From: CAZVWV01 sp964631745
GTDB taxonomy: Bacteria > Bdellovibrionota_C > UBA2361 > JBGSMV01
NCBI GenBank assembly: GCA_964631745.1
Contig: CAZVWV010000014.1
Span: forward strand, 1 to 40,355
Reading direction: 5' to 3'
Length of the DNA stretch: 40,355 nucleotides
Part shown: piece by piece, positions 1 through 8,274 of the stretch
How the letters are laid out: every line of letters starts with the position of its first letter
Numbering within the stretch: position 1 is the stretch's first letter
Translations under genes and position numbers: made by a program
Notes under the pieces: model-generated
Told to the model about the DNA's origin: nothing
Seen by the model: the letters and a program-made list of their open reading frames with translations, nothing else
Database searches by the model: none

Positions 1-177
1 TGTTACCCCTTAGTAATTAATCGTGGATTTTTTAAGAATGTTGCGTGGGGTGGGGAAGTTTTTTGGATTTATTTTGATTTTTGGTTGCGCATGGTCTCTG
101 AGCAAAAATTTTTGGGGCGGCGCTATTGTAATCTGGGCTGGGGCACACTGCCCAAGCGTGCTACTCTACCCTCCAGA

Positions 178-1530
178 ATGTCCGATACCGCCGCTGAATC
201 TCTTTCCACCAAACTGATACTCAAATTTTGGGGGCCGCTTAGCTTCACTTGGCTTATGATGGCGTTGGATGGGCCGTTTTTGACGGCACTGGTCGCTCGA
301 CTTCCGGATGCCAAATACAACCTAGCCGGATTTGGGGTGGCCTGGGTGGTGGCTATTATGATTGAGGCGCCTGTCATTCCAATCATGAGCGCTACGGCCA
401 CTTTGCTTAATGGACAACTCACTTTCAATCGAATTCGAAATTTCATTTATACATTAAACGCACTCACCACTTTAATGATGGTGCTGGTGGCATGGCCCTC
501 TGTCTTTGACCCCTTGGCGAGATCCGTGCTGCATCTGGATCCCAAAATCGCAGAAATCGCGCGACAATCCCTCTTCTATCTCTGGCCCTGGCCGGCTGCC
601 ATCGGGTATCGCCGCTTTTATCAAGGAGTTCTGATTCGGCACAACCGCACCGACCGCGTGGCCAAAGGTACTACCGTGCGCTTAATCTCCTTGCTGGCTT
701 CAGGCTACTTGCTGTTTTATTTTTCTAGCCTTCCCGGCGCGAGCATAGGCTCACTTGCTCTTGCCATCAGCGTTAGCTTAGAGGCAATCGTCACTCGTAT
801 CCTGGCCCAGCCGGTGCTAAACCAATATTACCGCGGCCCAGTTACATCATCATTAAGCGAGAACCTAACCTATCGCGCACTAATTCATTTTTACACCCCC
901 ATGGTGTTGACCATTGCCATGATAATATGTGTCTCCCCTCTTACCACCTTCGCGGTCGGGCATTCACGGCGCGCACTTGACTCGTTAGCGGTGATACCAG
1001 TAATGAATTCCTTCCTATTTCTCTTACAAAGTTTCGCCATGGGGCTACAGGAGACCGTGATCGTGTTGGTGGGAGATCGCTTCCAACATCTTGCTGAGCT
1101 TCGCCGTTTTACTGTGAAGGTCGCGATAATTTTATCGCTGGTGACTTTCGTCTTCGCCTTTACGGATCTCTCAAGACTCTGCTTCACATATCTTTCTGGC
1201 CTGCAACCTGACCTTACGGACTTAGCGTCAAGCGCGCTTCGCGTCGCGGTGCCGTTACCATTGATCACAGTAGCCAGTCTATTTATGCAAAGCATCTTAA
1301 CCAAGCGCAGGCGTACTACCCTGATTACTCAAGGAACTGCCACGCAGTTACTTGTCATATTAATAGTTTTGTACTTAACGGTCGGTAAGTTCAATTTTGT
1401 GGGTGCATACGCTGCGCTGCTCGCTAATTTGTTAGGGGCGGGTGCCGCCGCCCTATATATGGCGTGTCGCCTTAGAAATGTAAGCAGCAATCCCCCAATA
1501 AAAGCGGGCGACGTGGCGACTCAAGTTTAA
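178..1530 (+). CDS. Polytopic membrane protein, MATE/ANKH-like
   Basis: A 450-residue, almost entirely hydrophobic protein with about a dozen potential membrane segments and short polar loops, so it sits in the inner membrane. Segments such as YLWPWPAAIGYRRFYQGVL, followed by a charged RHNRTDR loop, recall bacterial homologues of the ANKH/MOP (MATE-like) superfamily, which export small molecules or flip lipids. The substrate cannot be read from sequence. The frame is open from a TTG at 85, but I chose the ATG at 178 (MSDTAAESL) because the added N-terminus is basic and low quality and overlaps a sequence repeated near 12.2 kb. No good Shine-Dalgarno is seen at either start. A strong terminator follows at 1642. 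MurJ-like or another MOP flippase is the main alternative. Confidence 0.6.
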   Translation: MSDTAAESLSTKLILKFWGPLSFTWLMMALDGPFLTALVARLPDAKYNLAGFGVAWVVAIMIEAPVIPIMSATATLLNGQLTFNRIRNFIYTLNALTTLMMVLVAWPSVFDPLARSVLHLDPKIAEIARQSLFYLWPWPAAIGYRRFYQGVLIRHNRTDRVAKGTTVRLISLLASGYLLFYFSSLPGASIGSLALAISVSLEAIVTRILAQPVLNQYYRGPVTSSLSENLTYRALIHFYTPMVLTIAMIICVSPLTTFAVGHSRRALDSLAVIPVMNSFLFLLQSFAMGLQETVIVLVGDRFQHLAELRRFTVKVAIILSLVTFVFAFTDLSRLCFTYLSGLQPDLTDLASSALRVAVPLPLITVASLFMQSILTKRRRTTLITQGTATQLLVILIVLYLTVGKFNFVGAYAALLANLLGAGAAALYMACRLRNVSSNPPIKAGDVATQV

Positions 1531-1641
1531 AAAACTCTTAAGTAGCGAGAACTTAAACCAATCATTTAACCTACTCGAGACCACATCGCCCGAGAGATCT
1601 GTTTCTGGCCCGGATTAAATATAAGCCGGGCATTCCAGGCC

Positions 1642-1682
1642 CGCGTAAGTACTTAATCAGAATCAAGTACTTCGCGAGTTTT
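1642..1682 (+). terminator. Rho-independent terminator after the MATE/ANKH-like gene
   Basis: CGCG-T-AAGTACTT at 1642-1654 pairs with AAGTACTTCGCG at 1665-1676, a 12-bp stem with one bulged T and a 10-nt loop. AGTTTTTC follows at once. The stem is well formed, the T tract is short, and it lies 112 nt after the stop codon. A weaker hairpin (GCCCGG/CCGGGC) lies just upstream near 1610-1630. Confidence 0.65.
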
Positions 1683-1798
1683 TCATTGGCTGTTCTGTAA
1701 ATATATGATGAAACGCTTTGGGTACCAAACTAAGATGTCGGGCCGCAGGAAAGGATGCGGGGCCGGGGCATGCGGTGAGGGGGCTTCCGGGAGTTTAC

Positions 1799-1820
1799 GG
1801 TATTTGACTAAGCAAATACC
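1799..1820. promoter_or_regulatory. Perfect 8-bp inverted repeat upstream of the 398-residue unknown gene
   Basis: GGTATTTG, a 6-nt loop ACTAAG, then CAAATACC. It lies 53 nt upstream of the chosen ATG at 1874 and has no T tract, so it looks more like an operator or 5'-UTR hairpin than a terminator. The rest of 1683-1798 shows nothing I can name; a 64-residue reading frame there (1705-1899) looks like chance. Confidence 0.35.
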
Positions 1821-1873
1821 AGGCGTTAGAGTTCGGATGTTTCCTGTATTTGGTTGTTTGGGAGATGAAGTTT

Positions 1874-3070
1874 ATGGCGCAAGAGGCACAGCCTACTAAT
1901 TTTATTGAATCTGGAGCAAATTTAGTTGGGGCACCTCTAGATGTTGCGGCTGCATATGAACAAGCCAAGGCTTGGGCGCAATTCGCAGCCCAGACCGGTC
2001 GTGTCGGCCAAAATGGCGCTGCGCCACATCCTCTTGATTTTTTGCACGACGGAGCAATAAACGATAATGAGAAAATAGCCTGGGCTCTTTCGCCGGAAAC
2101 GAAACCGTTTGATGTTTTTTTTGAACTCGTAGGGCGACCTGACATTTTTCTAGTCGACCGCCTTTGGCGCCACAGACCGGGTTTTCATGCCGAGGTCAAC
2201 GAACTCCTAGTTAATTCCGAGGCGCAAACCGACGGCAGGCGTTATATCGGCCTTAGTGAAATGCACGCCTTGGTTAAGACCTTAGCTATTAGCAATCTGT
2301 CCACTGCCGAGGTATGTCTTAAGCGAGACGCGGATGCAAGCATCTTCTCCCACTGCTCGTATGACTTAAGTCACTCCCCGGAGTTCTTCCATCTGGCGTG
2401 GCCGTTGCGTGATAGTGATGATAGCCTAAAGTATGTAACCGTGGACTGCGCTGCCCAAGACACTGTCTTTGATAGCTTTCTCGCGGGGAATCTTCAGGAA
2501 CTTGGCCAATATCTCTTCTGCGTGCCCGGTAAGACCGCCGACAATCGCGTAGAGAATTCCGATCCGCTCATTAAATATTTGTCCCCTGGCAAATTGACCA
2601 GAGTTATCGAACGCTTTGAACGCGAAGATCTGGAACTCGCTCCTTTCCTCAAGGGAATTTCTGGACAATTTGAACCTAAGAGAATTCACGACCTGTATTC
2701 TGAGCTAGCATGTCGTTGCGACGATTTCCATTTGGCGCTTTCCGTTTCAGATCTGAGCCAGCTAGCTCCCTACTTACGTTTAAGGGAACAAGATCTTGGA
2801 GATCTCGAGGGCCTAATATCTATGCGCCCAGCTAGAATCCGTTATTTCGGTTCCTCGCATCCTTCGTACACAGAATTAGCGCAGAAAGCAGTCGCGATGG
2901 ACGGACTTTCATTACAACACGTCTACCTAAACCGTTTGGACATACCCACCCAATTGCAGTTAGTGACGTCTGCAATTATTCAAACCCCAGACGCCATAGT
3001 TTTCGTTCCGAAATACCTTACGGAGACTCTTGAGAAGATCTGGCCAACCCCAGCAGCCCCGCAATCCTAA
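1874..3070 (+). CDS. Hypothetical protein, unrecognised 398-residue family
   Basis: I do not recognise this protein. It has no signal peptide and no membrane segment, so it is probably cytoplasmic. Composition is ordinary, with many Leu/Glu/Asp-rich helical stretches in the second half (near EDLELAPFLKGI and LSVSDLSQLAPYLRLREQD), while the extreme C-terminus is Pro/Ala rich. In-frame starts exist at 1850 (TTG), 1865 (ATG) and 1874 (ATG). I prefer 1874 because GGAG at 1860-1863 lies 10 nt upstream, whereas it is only 1 nt from the ATG at 1865. Codon usage resembles the neighbours. It converges on ftsY with no gap: its TAA ends at 3070 and the ftsY stop begins at 3071. An inverted repeat at 1799-1820 may regulate it. 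Confidence 0.7.
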   Translation: MAQEAQPTNFIESGANLVGAPLDVAAAYEQAKAWAQFAAQTGRVGQNGAAPHPLDFLHDGAINDNEKIAWALSPETKPFDVFFELVGRPDIFLVDRLWRHRPGFHAEVNELLVNSEAQTDGRRYIGLSEMHALVKTLAISNLSTAEVCLKRDADASIFSHCSYDLSHSPEFFHLAWPLRDSDDSLKYVTVDCAAQDTVFDSFLAGNLQELGQYLFCVPGKTADNRVENSDPLIKYLSPGKLTRVIERFEREDLELAPFLKGISGQFEPKRIHDLYSELACRCDDFHLALSVSDLSQLAPYLRLREQDLGDLEGLISMRPARIRYFGSSHPSYTELAQKAVAMDGLSLQHVYLNRLDIPTQLQLVTSAIIQTPDAIVFVPKYLTETLEKIWPTPAAPQS

Positions 3071-4588
3071 CTAAGCCGCCGCCAAGCTCTCTTTCTCTTT
3101 TTCCTTCTCCCTCCGAAGCTCGCCATGGAACGAGCCCTCAAACTCCCCCGGCGTTTCATCAAACAGCGCCGCTACAAATTCCTCTGGCTCGAACACCCGC
3201 AGATCCTCAGGCGACTCGCCCACGCCGATATATCTAACAGGTATCCCCAGCTCTTTCTTAATCGCCACTACTATTCCGCCCTTGGGTGTGCCGTCTAACT
3301 TGGTTACGATCACGCCGGTGAGCTTTAGACTCTGATGAAACTCTCTAGCCTGGCTCAGAGCATTCTGTCCGGTGGCGCCGTCCACAACCAGCAAAACTTC
3401 ATGCGGGCCGTCAGCCTGATGTCGCTTCACCGTAGCAAGCACGCCTTCAAGTTCCTGCATTAAATTACTCTTAGTGTGCAGTCTTCCAGCAGTATCGATT
3501 AGCACTACATCAATTGACTCATCCTTAGCACGCTTCATACCGTCAAACACCACCGTGGCCGGCTTTGCATCAGCCGCGCCGAAAACCACCGGCACATCGA
3601 TGCGCTCCCCCCACTCTTTAAGCTGCGCCACTGCGGCCGCGCGAAATGTATCCGCCGCCACAATCAGGATCTTCTTTCCTGCGGCTTTTAACTTACTGGC
3701 AAGCTTTGCTGTGGTGGTAGTTTTCCCCACGCCGTTTACCCCTACTACTAGGATCACAAAGGGGCCAGCTTCCGGCTTGACAATCTTCATCTCTGAAGAT
3801 TCTCCCGCACTTAAAATCCCGGCGATTTTCGTCTTGATGCGCTCCAAGAGCTGATCTTCAGAGCAGTTCTTACCGGAGGCCATATCGGCTTTAAGTTCGT
3901 TAATCAGCGCAGTTGCGGTATCGATTCCAATATCTGCCGTAACTAGGGCCTCTTCAAGCTCGTCCAGGGCATGCGAATCAATCGAGGCTTTTCCGCCAAA
4001 TATGTTTCTAATTTTGGATAGGAATCCCTGCCGGGTGCGAGCCAAGCCGCTCGAAAGAGAATTCTCTAACTCAAGAGTTTTTTTTTCCGCCGTTTGCGTC
4101 TCCGCGTCAGTTCCTTCTATCTCTGGGGCTGGCCTGGCCTCGGAAGTCTCCTCGGCCGCAGTTTCATCAAGCGCGGAAGGCACGGCGCTGAAATCATCGG
4201 CCACTGAGTAAGCTTTCTCTTCCTCGGTCTGAATAGGTTCAGCGCCCATCAGCCGTTTAATGGCCTGCACTTCCTGCTTTAAATACCCGAGGTCGGATTT
4301 GTTCAGTTGATTTGTGCGCGAGAGGTCGGTCTTTAGAGCATTTAGAGTCATCTCTAATTTCTCAAGGCGGCCCATAACGCCGCGCCCCAGATCAAACGAA
4401 GGCCCGTTCTGATCGTCTCCCGAGCGGCGAATTACAGAGAGAATCGCTATTAGCACCACGAACAGCGACAACAACACGATCACAATCATGGTGTCAGTAG
4501 CGGTGTCTCCGGTCGGTCCGTACTTCTGCGAAAGCTCACCGAAGAATGCATAAAGCCTAAGAAAAATTCCGCTTAAATCGATATTCAT
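3071..4588 (-). CDS. ftsY: Signal recognition particle receptor FtsY with N-terminal membrane anchor
   Basis: FtsY is the SRP receptor GTPase that docks ribosome-SRP complexes at the inner membrane. The C-terminal NG domain spans about residues 175-480: P-loop GVNGVGKT at 283-290, DTFRAAA near 313, DTAGRLHTKSNL at 365-376, TKLDG at 429-433 and the terminal FEPEEFV motif. The 505-residue length exceeds the minimal NG core because of an N-terminal extension: a hydrophobic segment near residues 33-54 predicted to span the membrane, a short coiled-coil-like stretch (70-112) and an acidic, Glu/Ala-rich linker (120-175). E. coli FtsY also has an acidic A region but no such clear membrane helix. It lies 104 nt downstream of smc on the same strand. 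AGGAG is present 12 nt before the ATG, a long spacing. Confidence 0.96.
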   Translation of the reverse strand: MNIDLSGIFLRLYAFFGELSQKYGPTGDTATDTMIVIVLLSLFVVLIAILSVIRRSGDDQNGPSFDLGRGVMGRLEKLEMTLNALKTDLSRTNQLNKSDLGYLKQEVQAIKRLMGAEPIQTEEEKAYSVADDFSAVPSALDETAAEETSEARPAPEIEGTDAETQTAEKKTLELENSLSSGLARTRQGFLSKIRNIFGGKASIDSHALDELEEALVTADIGIDTATALINELKADMASGKNCSEDQLLERIKTKIAGILSAGESSEMKIVKPEAGPFVILVVGVNGVGKTTTTAKLASKLKAAGKKILIVAADTFRAAAVAQLKEWGERIDVPVVFGAADAKPATVVFDGMKRAKDESIDVVLIDTAGRLHTKSNLMQELEGVLATVKRHQADGPHEVLLVVDGATGQNALSQAREFHQSLKLTGVIVTKLDGTPKGGIVVAIKKELGIPVRYIGVGESPEDLRVFEPEEFVAALFDETPGEFEGSFHGELRREKEKEKESLAAA

Positions 4589-4692
4589 ATAACTATTTAT
4601 CTCCTACGATAACCGCTAACCAGCGGGACCTCAGGCTGGGCGCCCTGCCCCACTAAAGCCCCGCACATAAAAACCACAACCGACAAAGCCCC

Positions 4693-7600
4693 TTACGCCA
4701 CCTGAGCCATAGCTTCATTCAGCGAGACAGAAATTACCTTAGACGCGCCCGGCTGCTGCATGGTCACACCCACCAGATGATCTGCCAAAGCCATGCTCTG
4801 CTTATTGTGAGTGATTACAAGGAACTGCGTCCTACTACTCATCTCCCGGATCATCGACAAGAATCGCATTAGGTTGGCCTCATCTAAAGGCGCATCGACC
4901 TCATCCAGCACACACAAGGGGCTGGGCCGCTCCATGAACATCGCAAAGACCAAGGCCGTGGCCGTCAAGGCTTTTTCACCGCCCGATAGTAAATCGATAT
5001 TCTTAAGCTTCTTGCCAGGTGGCCTAATCAGAATTTCCACCCCCGAATCAAGCGGCTTTGAAGGATCAAGAAGTTCAAGCGAACCGCGACCGCCACCGAA
5101 CAACCGTGGGATCAACTTCGAAAAGTTGTTTTTTACCGCAGCGAATACAGACAAGAAGCGTTGCTTTGAAGTCTCAGTTAATTTATCAATAGTGCGCCGC
5201 AACGTGGTAGCGGCTTCTGTAAGATCGTTTCGTTGCCTGGTAAGTTCCTCGTAGCGCTGATTTTCCTCGGCATAGCGCTCAATCGAGGAGGGATCCACAT
5301 CCCCTTCTCTAACGATGCGGGCTTTTAGCTTCTGGACTTCCTCTTTAAACTCAATCAAAAGGGCGCTATCCAAGCGGGCTTCTGTTGACTCAACCGAGAA
5401 GACGCGCTCACATAGCTCGCTACCATAGTCGGCGCTCAATCTATCTCTAAGATTTGCCTGTTCTAGATCGCACTTTTGTAAAGCAAGATGCAGATCGGAA
5501 AGCTCTTCGCGCGCCTGGTCTAACGTGGCTCTAGCCTCTTCCGTATCGCTCGACATAGAGCCGAGACGTTCACGGCTATCTTTACGGGAGAGATCCAACG
5601 CCGAATATTGTTGGCTGAGTTCTTCCACCTCAGCTTTAAGCGCGCCCTCATCGCTTGGAAGAGTGTCCAACAAAATCTGATTTACCTCTTCACGCTCAGA
5701 CTTGTACTGCTCGATCTTGGCAAAAAGATCTCTCTGCTGCGTTTCTATGGTTTGTAGATCTTCGGCTAGCTCCCTAGCTAATCTCTGCTCAGTGTCGTGC
5801 TTACCGCGTACGCTCCCCATCTCTCCAGAGATGCGCTCTAGCTCCGCTTGGCGCTTGGACTTTTCGGCCAAGAGTTGCTCCTGCCGAGCCTCTCTTTCCT
5901 TAAGCTGCTCCTGCGCCCTCAATAAATGCGTCTCTGCTTCAACCTGATGAGCAAGTAATGATTGCAGACGCTCGCTGGCATCCTCGGCGCGGCGCATCAA
6001 TTGCACCAGGCCACCATCGTGCGAGAATTTATAAAAACTATCAGGGGTCAGGATCTCGCCTTCCACTGTCACGATTGCAAAGCCCTGATCGTCAGCTTCC
6101 CGTCGTGAGAAATAGGTCAGCGCCTCAGTTAAATTCTCGGCGATAAACACATGCGCCAACAATTTTGCTGCGGCTTGCTCAAAACCGGAGTCGATCTCGA
6201 TCACGGTTAAAAGCTCCGGAAACGGCAAATTAAACTTTCGAGATATTATGGGAGCGCTCCCTGAGCGAAAAGCTCCGAGCGTGCGACCTTGGTTGTCGCC
6301 CGAGTCCTGCGAAACCAACAGTTTGGCAAAAGCGTGCGGGTCCTCAAGCACCACAAAGCCCGCCTTCTCCCCTAAAACCGCCTGAACTGCTCGGGTGTAC
6401 TTCTCGGGCACCTTGAGCCCTTCCACCAAAAGTCTTCCCTTTATATCAGCAGATTCTTGCGTCTTCTGTAGCGCCCTAAGGGGGGAGGCCGCTTGTATCT
6501 CAGAGTTGATCACATCAAGGCTGCTCTGTGTGGCGATAACCTCTTCGCGCACTTGGCGATGTTCTTTAGCTTTGCGGGTAACTTCTTCGCGCGCCTGAAT
6601 TAGGGAGTTCGCAATCTCACTAAGCTCACTATCCCCGCCTTCAACTAGCGCCGCTCTAGAATCCGTAAGCCGAGTCAGTTCTTCAGTCAGCGCCGTCAAA
6701 GCTATCTGATTTTGATTGCGCCGTTCATTAAAGGTCGTAAATTGTTCGGACAACTTCTGGATCTGATTTTGCCCGGAAATTATCAAAGCCTGTAACTCAC
6801 TTAACCTGCCGCGCTTTTGACCCTCTTGTCTGGCGCGGTTACTGATCTCTTCGCGAATGGAATCGATCCTCAGTCTAATAGCGTCACCTTCAACATCGAT
6901 GCTCATCAACTGATTTCGAATTTCGTGCTCTTCGGCTTGCAATCTTTGCAAGTGCGCCTGAGCGCCGGACTCGGCTTGCGAAAGATGCTCCATCTCGGCA
7001 CTGAATTTGGCGATATTTTGAGCGATCTCGATAGCGTGATCTCTTGCGATCTGCTCCTCTAATTCGCAGACGCGATCCTTTAGCTCCTGTCGATTCTGGG
7101 CCCGCGCCGCCTGACGTTTCAGAATCGCCACCTGTCTCGAAACCTCACGGATAATATCCTCAATGCGCGCAATATTAAGATTGGTCTCTTCGAGCTTCCT
7201 GCTAGCGGCAGCGATTTTATCTCTGAATCCAAGAACGCCGGCGGCTTCTTCCAATACCAATCTACGCTCTTCCGGTTTCGCGGTAACGATGCGGCCAACT
7301 TCGCCTTGGGCAACGATAGTGTGAGAGCGTGCCCCGATACCGGTGGCGCGGAAAAGTTCGCGCAGATCCTTTAAGCGACAAGGCACGCGGTTAATAAAAA
7401 ATTCTGATTCTCCGCTTCGATACAAACGTCGGGTAACCTGAACTTCATTCACGTTTCGCAGCCACGCAAAACGGGAGCTTAAAGTCGCTACTGATGATCC
7501 CTGCTTCGGTTGGGATTCAGCCGCTTCGACTGAAGAGTCTTGTGCAGAACTGATTTCAGTGCTCGTTTCAATCTTTTCAGTCTCAGGGAGAATTTCGCAA

Positions 7601-8112
7601 CGCTCTTCAGAGATAATCTGCTGAGGCTCCGGCTGATTCTCCGATCCTGCTCGTTCCTTCCCCAAATTGCCCTCGATTACGGTAAGCTGAGGGCGCGAAT
7701 CTTCTATAATATTCTCGACATTTTCAGTGGCGCTTTCTTGGCCTTCCTCTATTCCTTCATCCACCCCCTCTTCTGCAATGGACTGCACGATCTCTGCGAT
7801 CTCTTCTTCAAGCTCGCTGACCTGCTTAATATCTTCAAAGAAGTTCGCCCCGGATGCCCGCAGGGTAAGCGTCACTTCAGCTAGCCCGAGCGGCCGCAAA
7901 TTTTCAGTCCCGTTAAAAATAATATCTTCTAAAACTTCACCACGCAGATGCTTGGCTCTGGTCTCACCCAGCACCCAGCGGATCGCATCCACCACATTTG
8001 ATTTGCCGCAGCCGTTGGGTCCGACGACCCCTGTGATGCCTCCATCTAACGGAAGCACCAGCCGCTCCATAAACGATTTGAAACCGAAAATTTCTAGCCT
8101 ATTTACCCGCAT
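4693..8112 (-). CDS. smc: Chromosome segregation ATPase SMC with large acidic head insertion
   Basis: SMC forms the core of the bacterial condensin that organises and segregates the chromosome. Walker A GPNGCGKS lies at 31-38, the R-loop region RRLYRSGESEFF near 228, the hinge at about 545-700, ABC signature LSGGE at 1041-1045 and Walker B LCVLDEVDAPLD near 1066-1077. The 1139-residue length is near normal, but the parts are unusual. Residues about 92-222 form a roughly 130-residue Glu/Ser/Gln-rich low-complexity insertion in the N-terminal ATPase lobe, where other SMCs have a short loop. The coiled-coil arms (about 300-540 and 705-985) look correspondingly short. The start has AGGCGG 7 nt upstream. 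It is divergent from the radical SAM gene and followed by ftsY. ScpA and ScpB genes are not in the window. Confidence 0.96.
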   Translation of the reverse strand: MRVNRLEIFGFKSFMERLVLPLDGGITGVVGPNGCGKSNVVDAIRWVLGETRAKHLRGEVLEDIIFNGTENLRPLGLAEVTLTLRASGANFFEDIKQVSELEEEIAEIVQSIAEEGVDEGIEEGQESATENVENIIEDSRPQLTVIEGNLGKERAGSENQPEPQQIISEERCEILPETEKIETSTEISSAQDSSVEAAESQPKQGSSVATLSSRFAWLRNVNEVQVTRRLYRSGESEFFINRVPCRLKDLRELFRATGIGARSHTIVAQGEVGRIVTAKPEERRLVLEEAAGVLGFRDKIAAASRKLEETNLNIARIEDIIREVSRQVAILKRQAARAQNRQELKDRVCELEEQIARDHAIEIAQNIAKFSAEMEHLSQAESGAQAHLQRLQAEEHEIRNQLMSIDVEGDAIRLRIDSIREEISNRARQEGQKRGRLSELQALIISGQNQIQKLSEQFTTFNERRNQNQIALTALTEELTRLTDSRAALVEGGDSELSEIANSLIQAREEVTRKAKEHRQVREEVIATQSSLDVINSEIQAASPLRALQKTQESADIKGRLLVEGLKVPEKYTRAVQAVLGEKAGFVVLEDPHAFAKLLVSQDSGDNQGRTLGAFRSGSAPIISRKFNLPFPELLTVIEIDSGFEQAAAKLLAHVFIAENLTEALTYFSRREADDQGFAIVTVEGEILTPDSFYKFSHDGGLVQLMRRAEDASERLQSLLAHQVEAETHLLRAQEQLKEREARQEQLLAEKSKRQAELERISGEMGSVRGKHDTEQRLARELAEDLQTIETQQRDLFAKIEQYKSEREEVNQILLDTLPSDEGALKAEVEELSQQYSALDLSRKDSRERLGSMSSDTEEARATLDQAREELSDLHLALQKCDLEQANLRDRLSADYGSELCERVFSVESTEARLDSALLIEFKEEVQKLKARIVREGDVDPSSIERYAEENQRYEELTRQRNDLTEAATTLRRTIDKLTETSKQRFLSVFAAVKNNFSKLIPRLFGGGRGSLELLDPSKPLDSGVEILIRPPGKKLKNIDLLSGGEKALTATALVFAMFMERPSPLCVLDEVDAPLDEANLMRFLSMIREMSSRTQFLVITHNKQSMALADHLVGVTMQQPGASKVISVSLNEAMAQVA

Positions 8113-8171
8113 TGTTTACCGCCTGACGCCTTTGCTTACTTTAATGAACTTAAATCAAAGCGTAATATATG

Positions 8172-8188
8172 ATTTATCTTTGATAAAT
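8172..8188. promoter_or_regulatory. AT-rich hairpin in the smc/radical SAM divergent intergenic region
   Basis: ATTTATC-TTT-GATAAAT is a perfect 7-bp inverted repeat inside the 162-nt AT-rich region between the divergent starts at 8112 and 8275. The region must hold promoters for both genes; the repeat could be an operator, or chance in AT-rich DNA. Confidence 0.25.
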
Positions 8189-8274
8189 AGTCAAAGGCGA
8201 TATGTAAGCATACAGAATAAGACAATGTTATACAAATTGCCTAATGTTCATCTATCACTTAGGATGGACCCCCT

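Noticed and set aside
23..217. 64-codon frame at the left edge
   Set aside because: It overlaps the start of the membrane protein gene, with Trp/Pro-rich low-quality translation and no homology I recognise.
1705..1899. 64-codon frame upstream of the 398-residue gene
   Set aside because: Gly/Arg-rich translation; it spans the inverted repeat at 1799-1820 and the ribosome site of the next gene.
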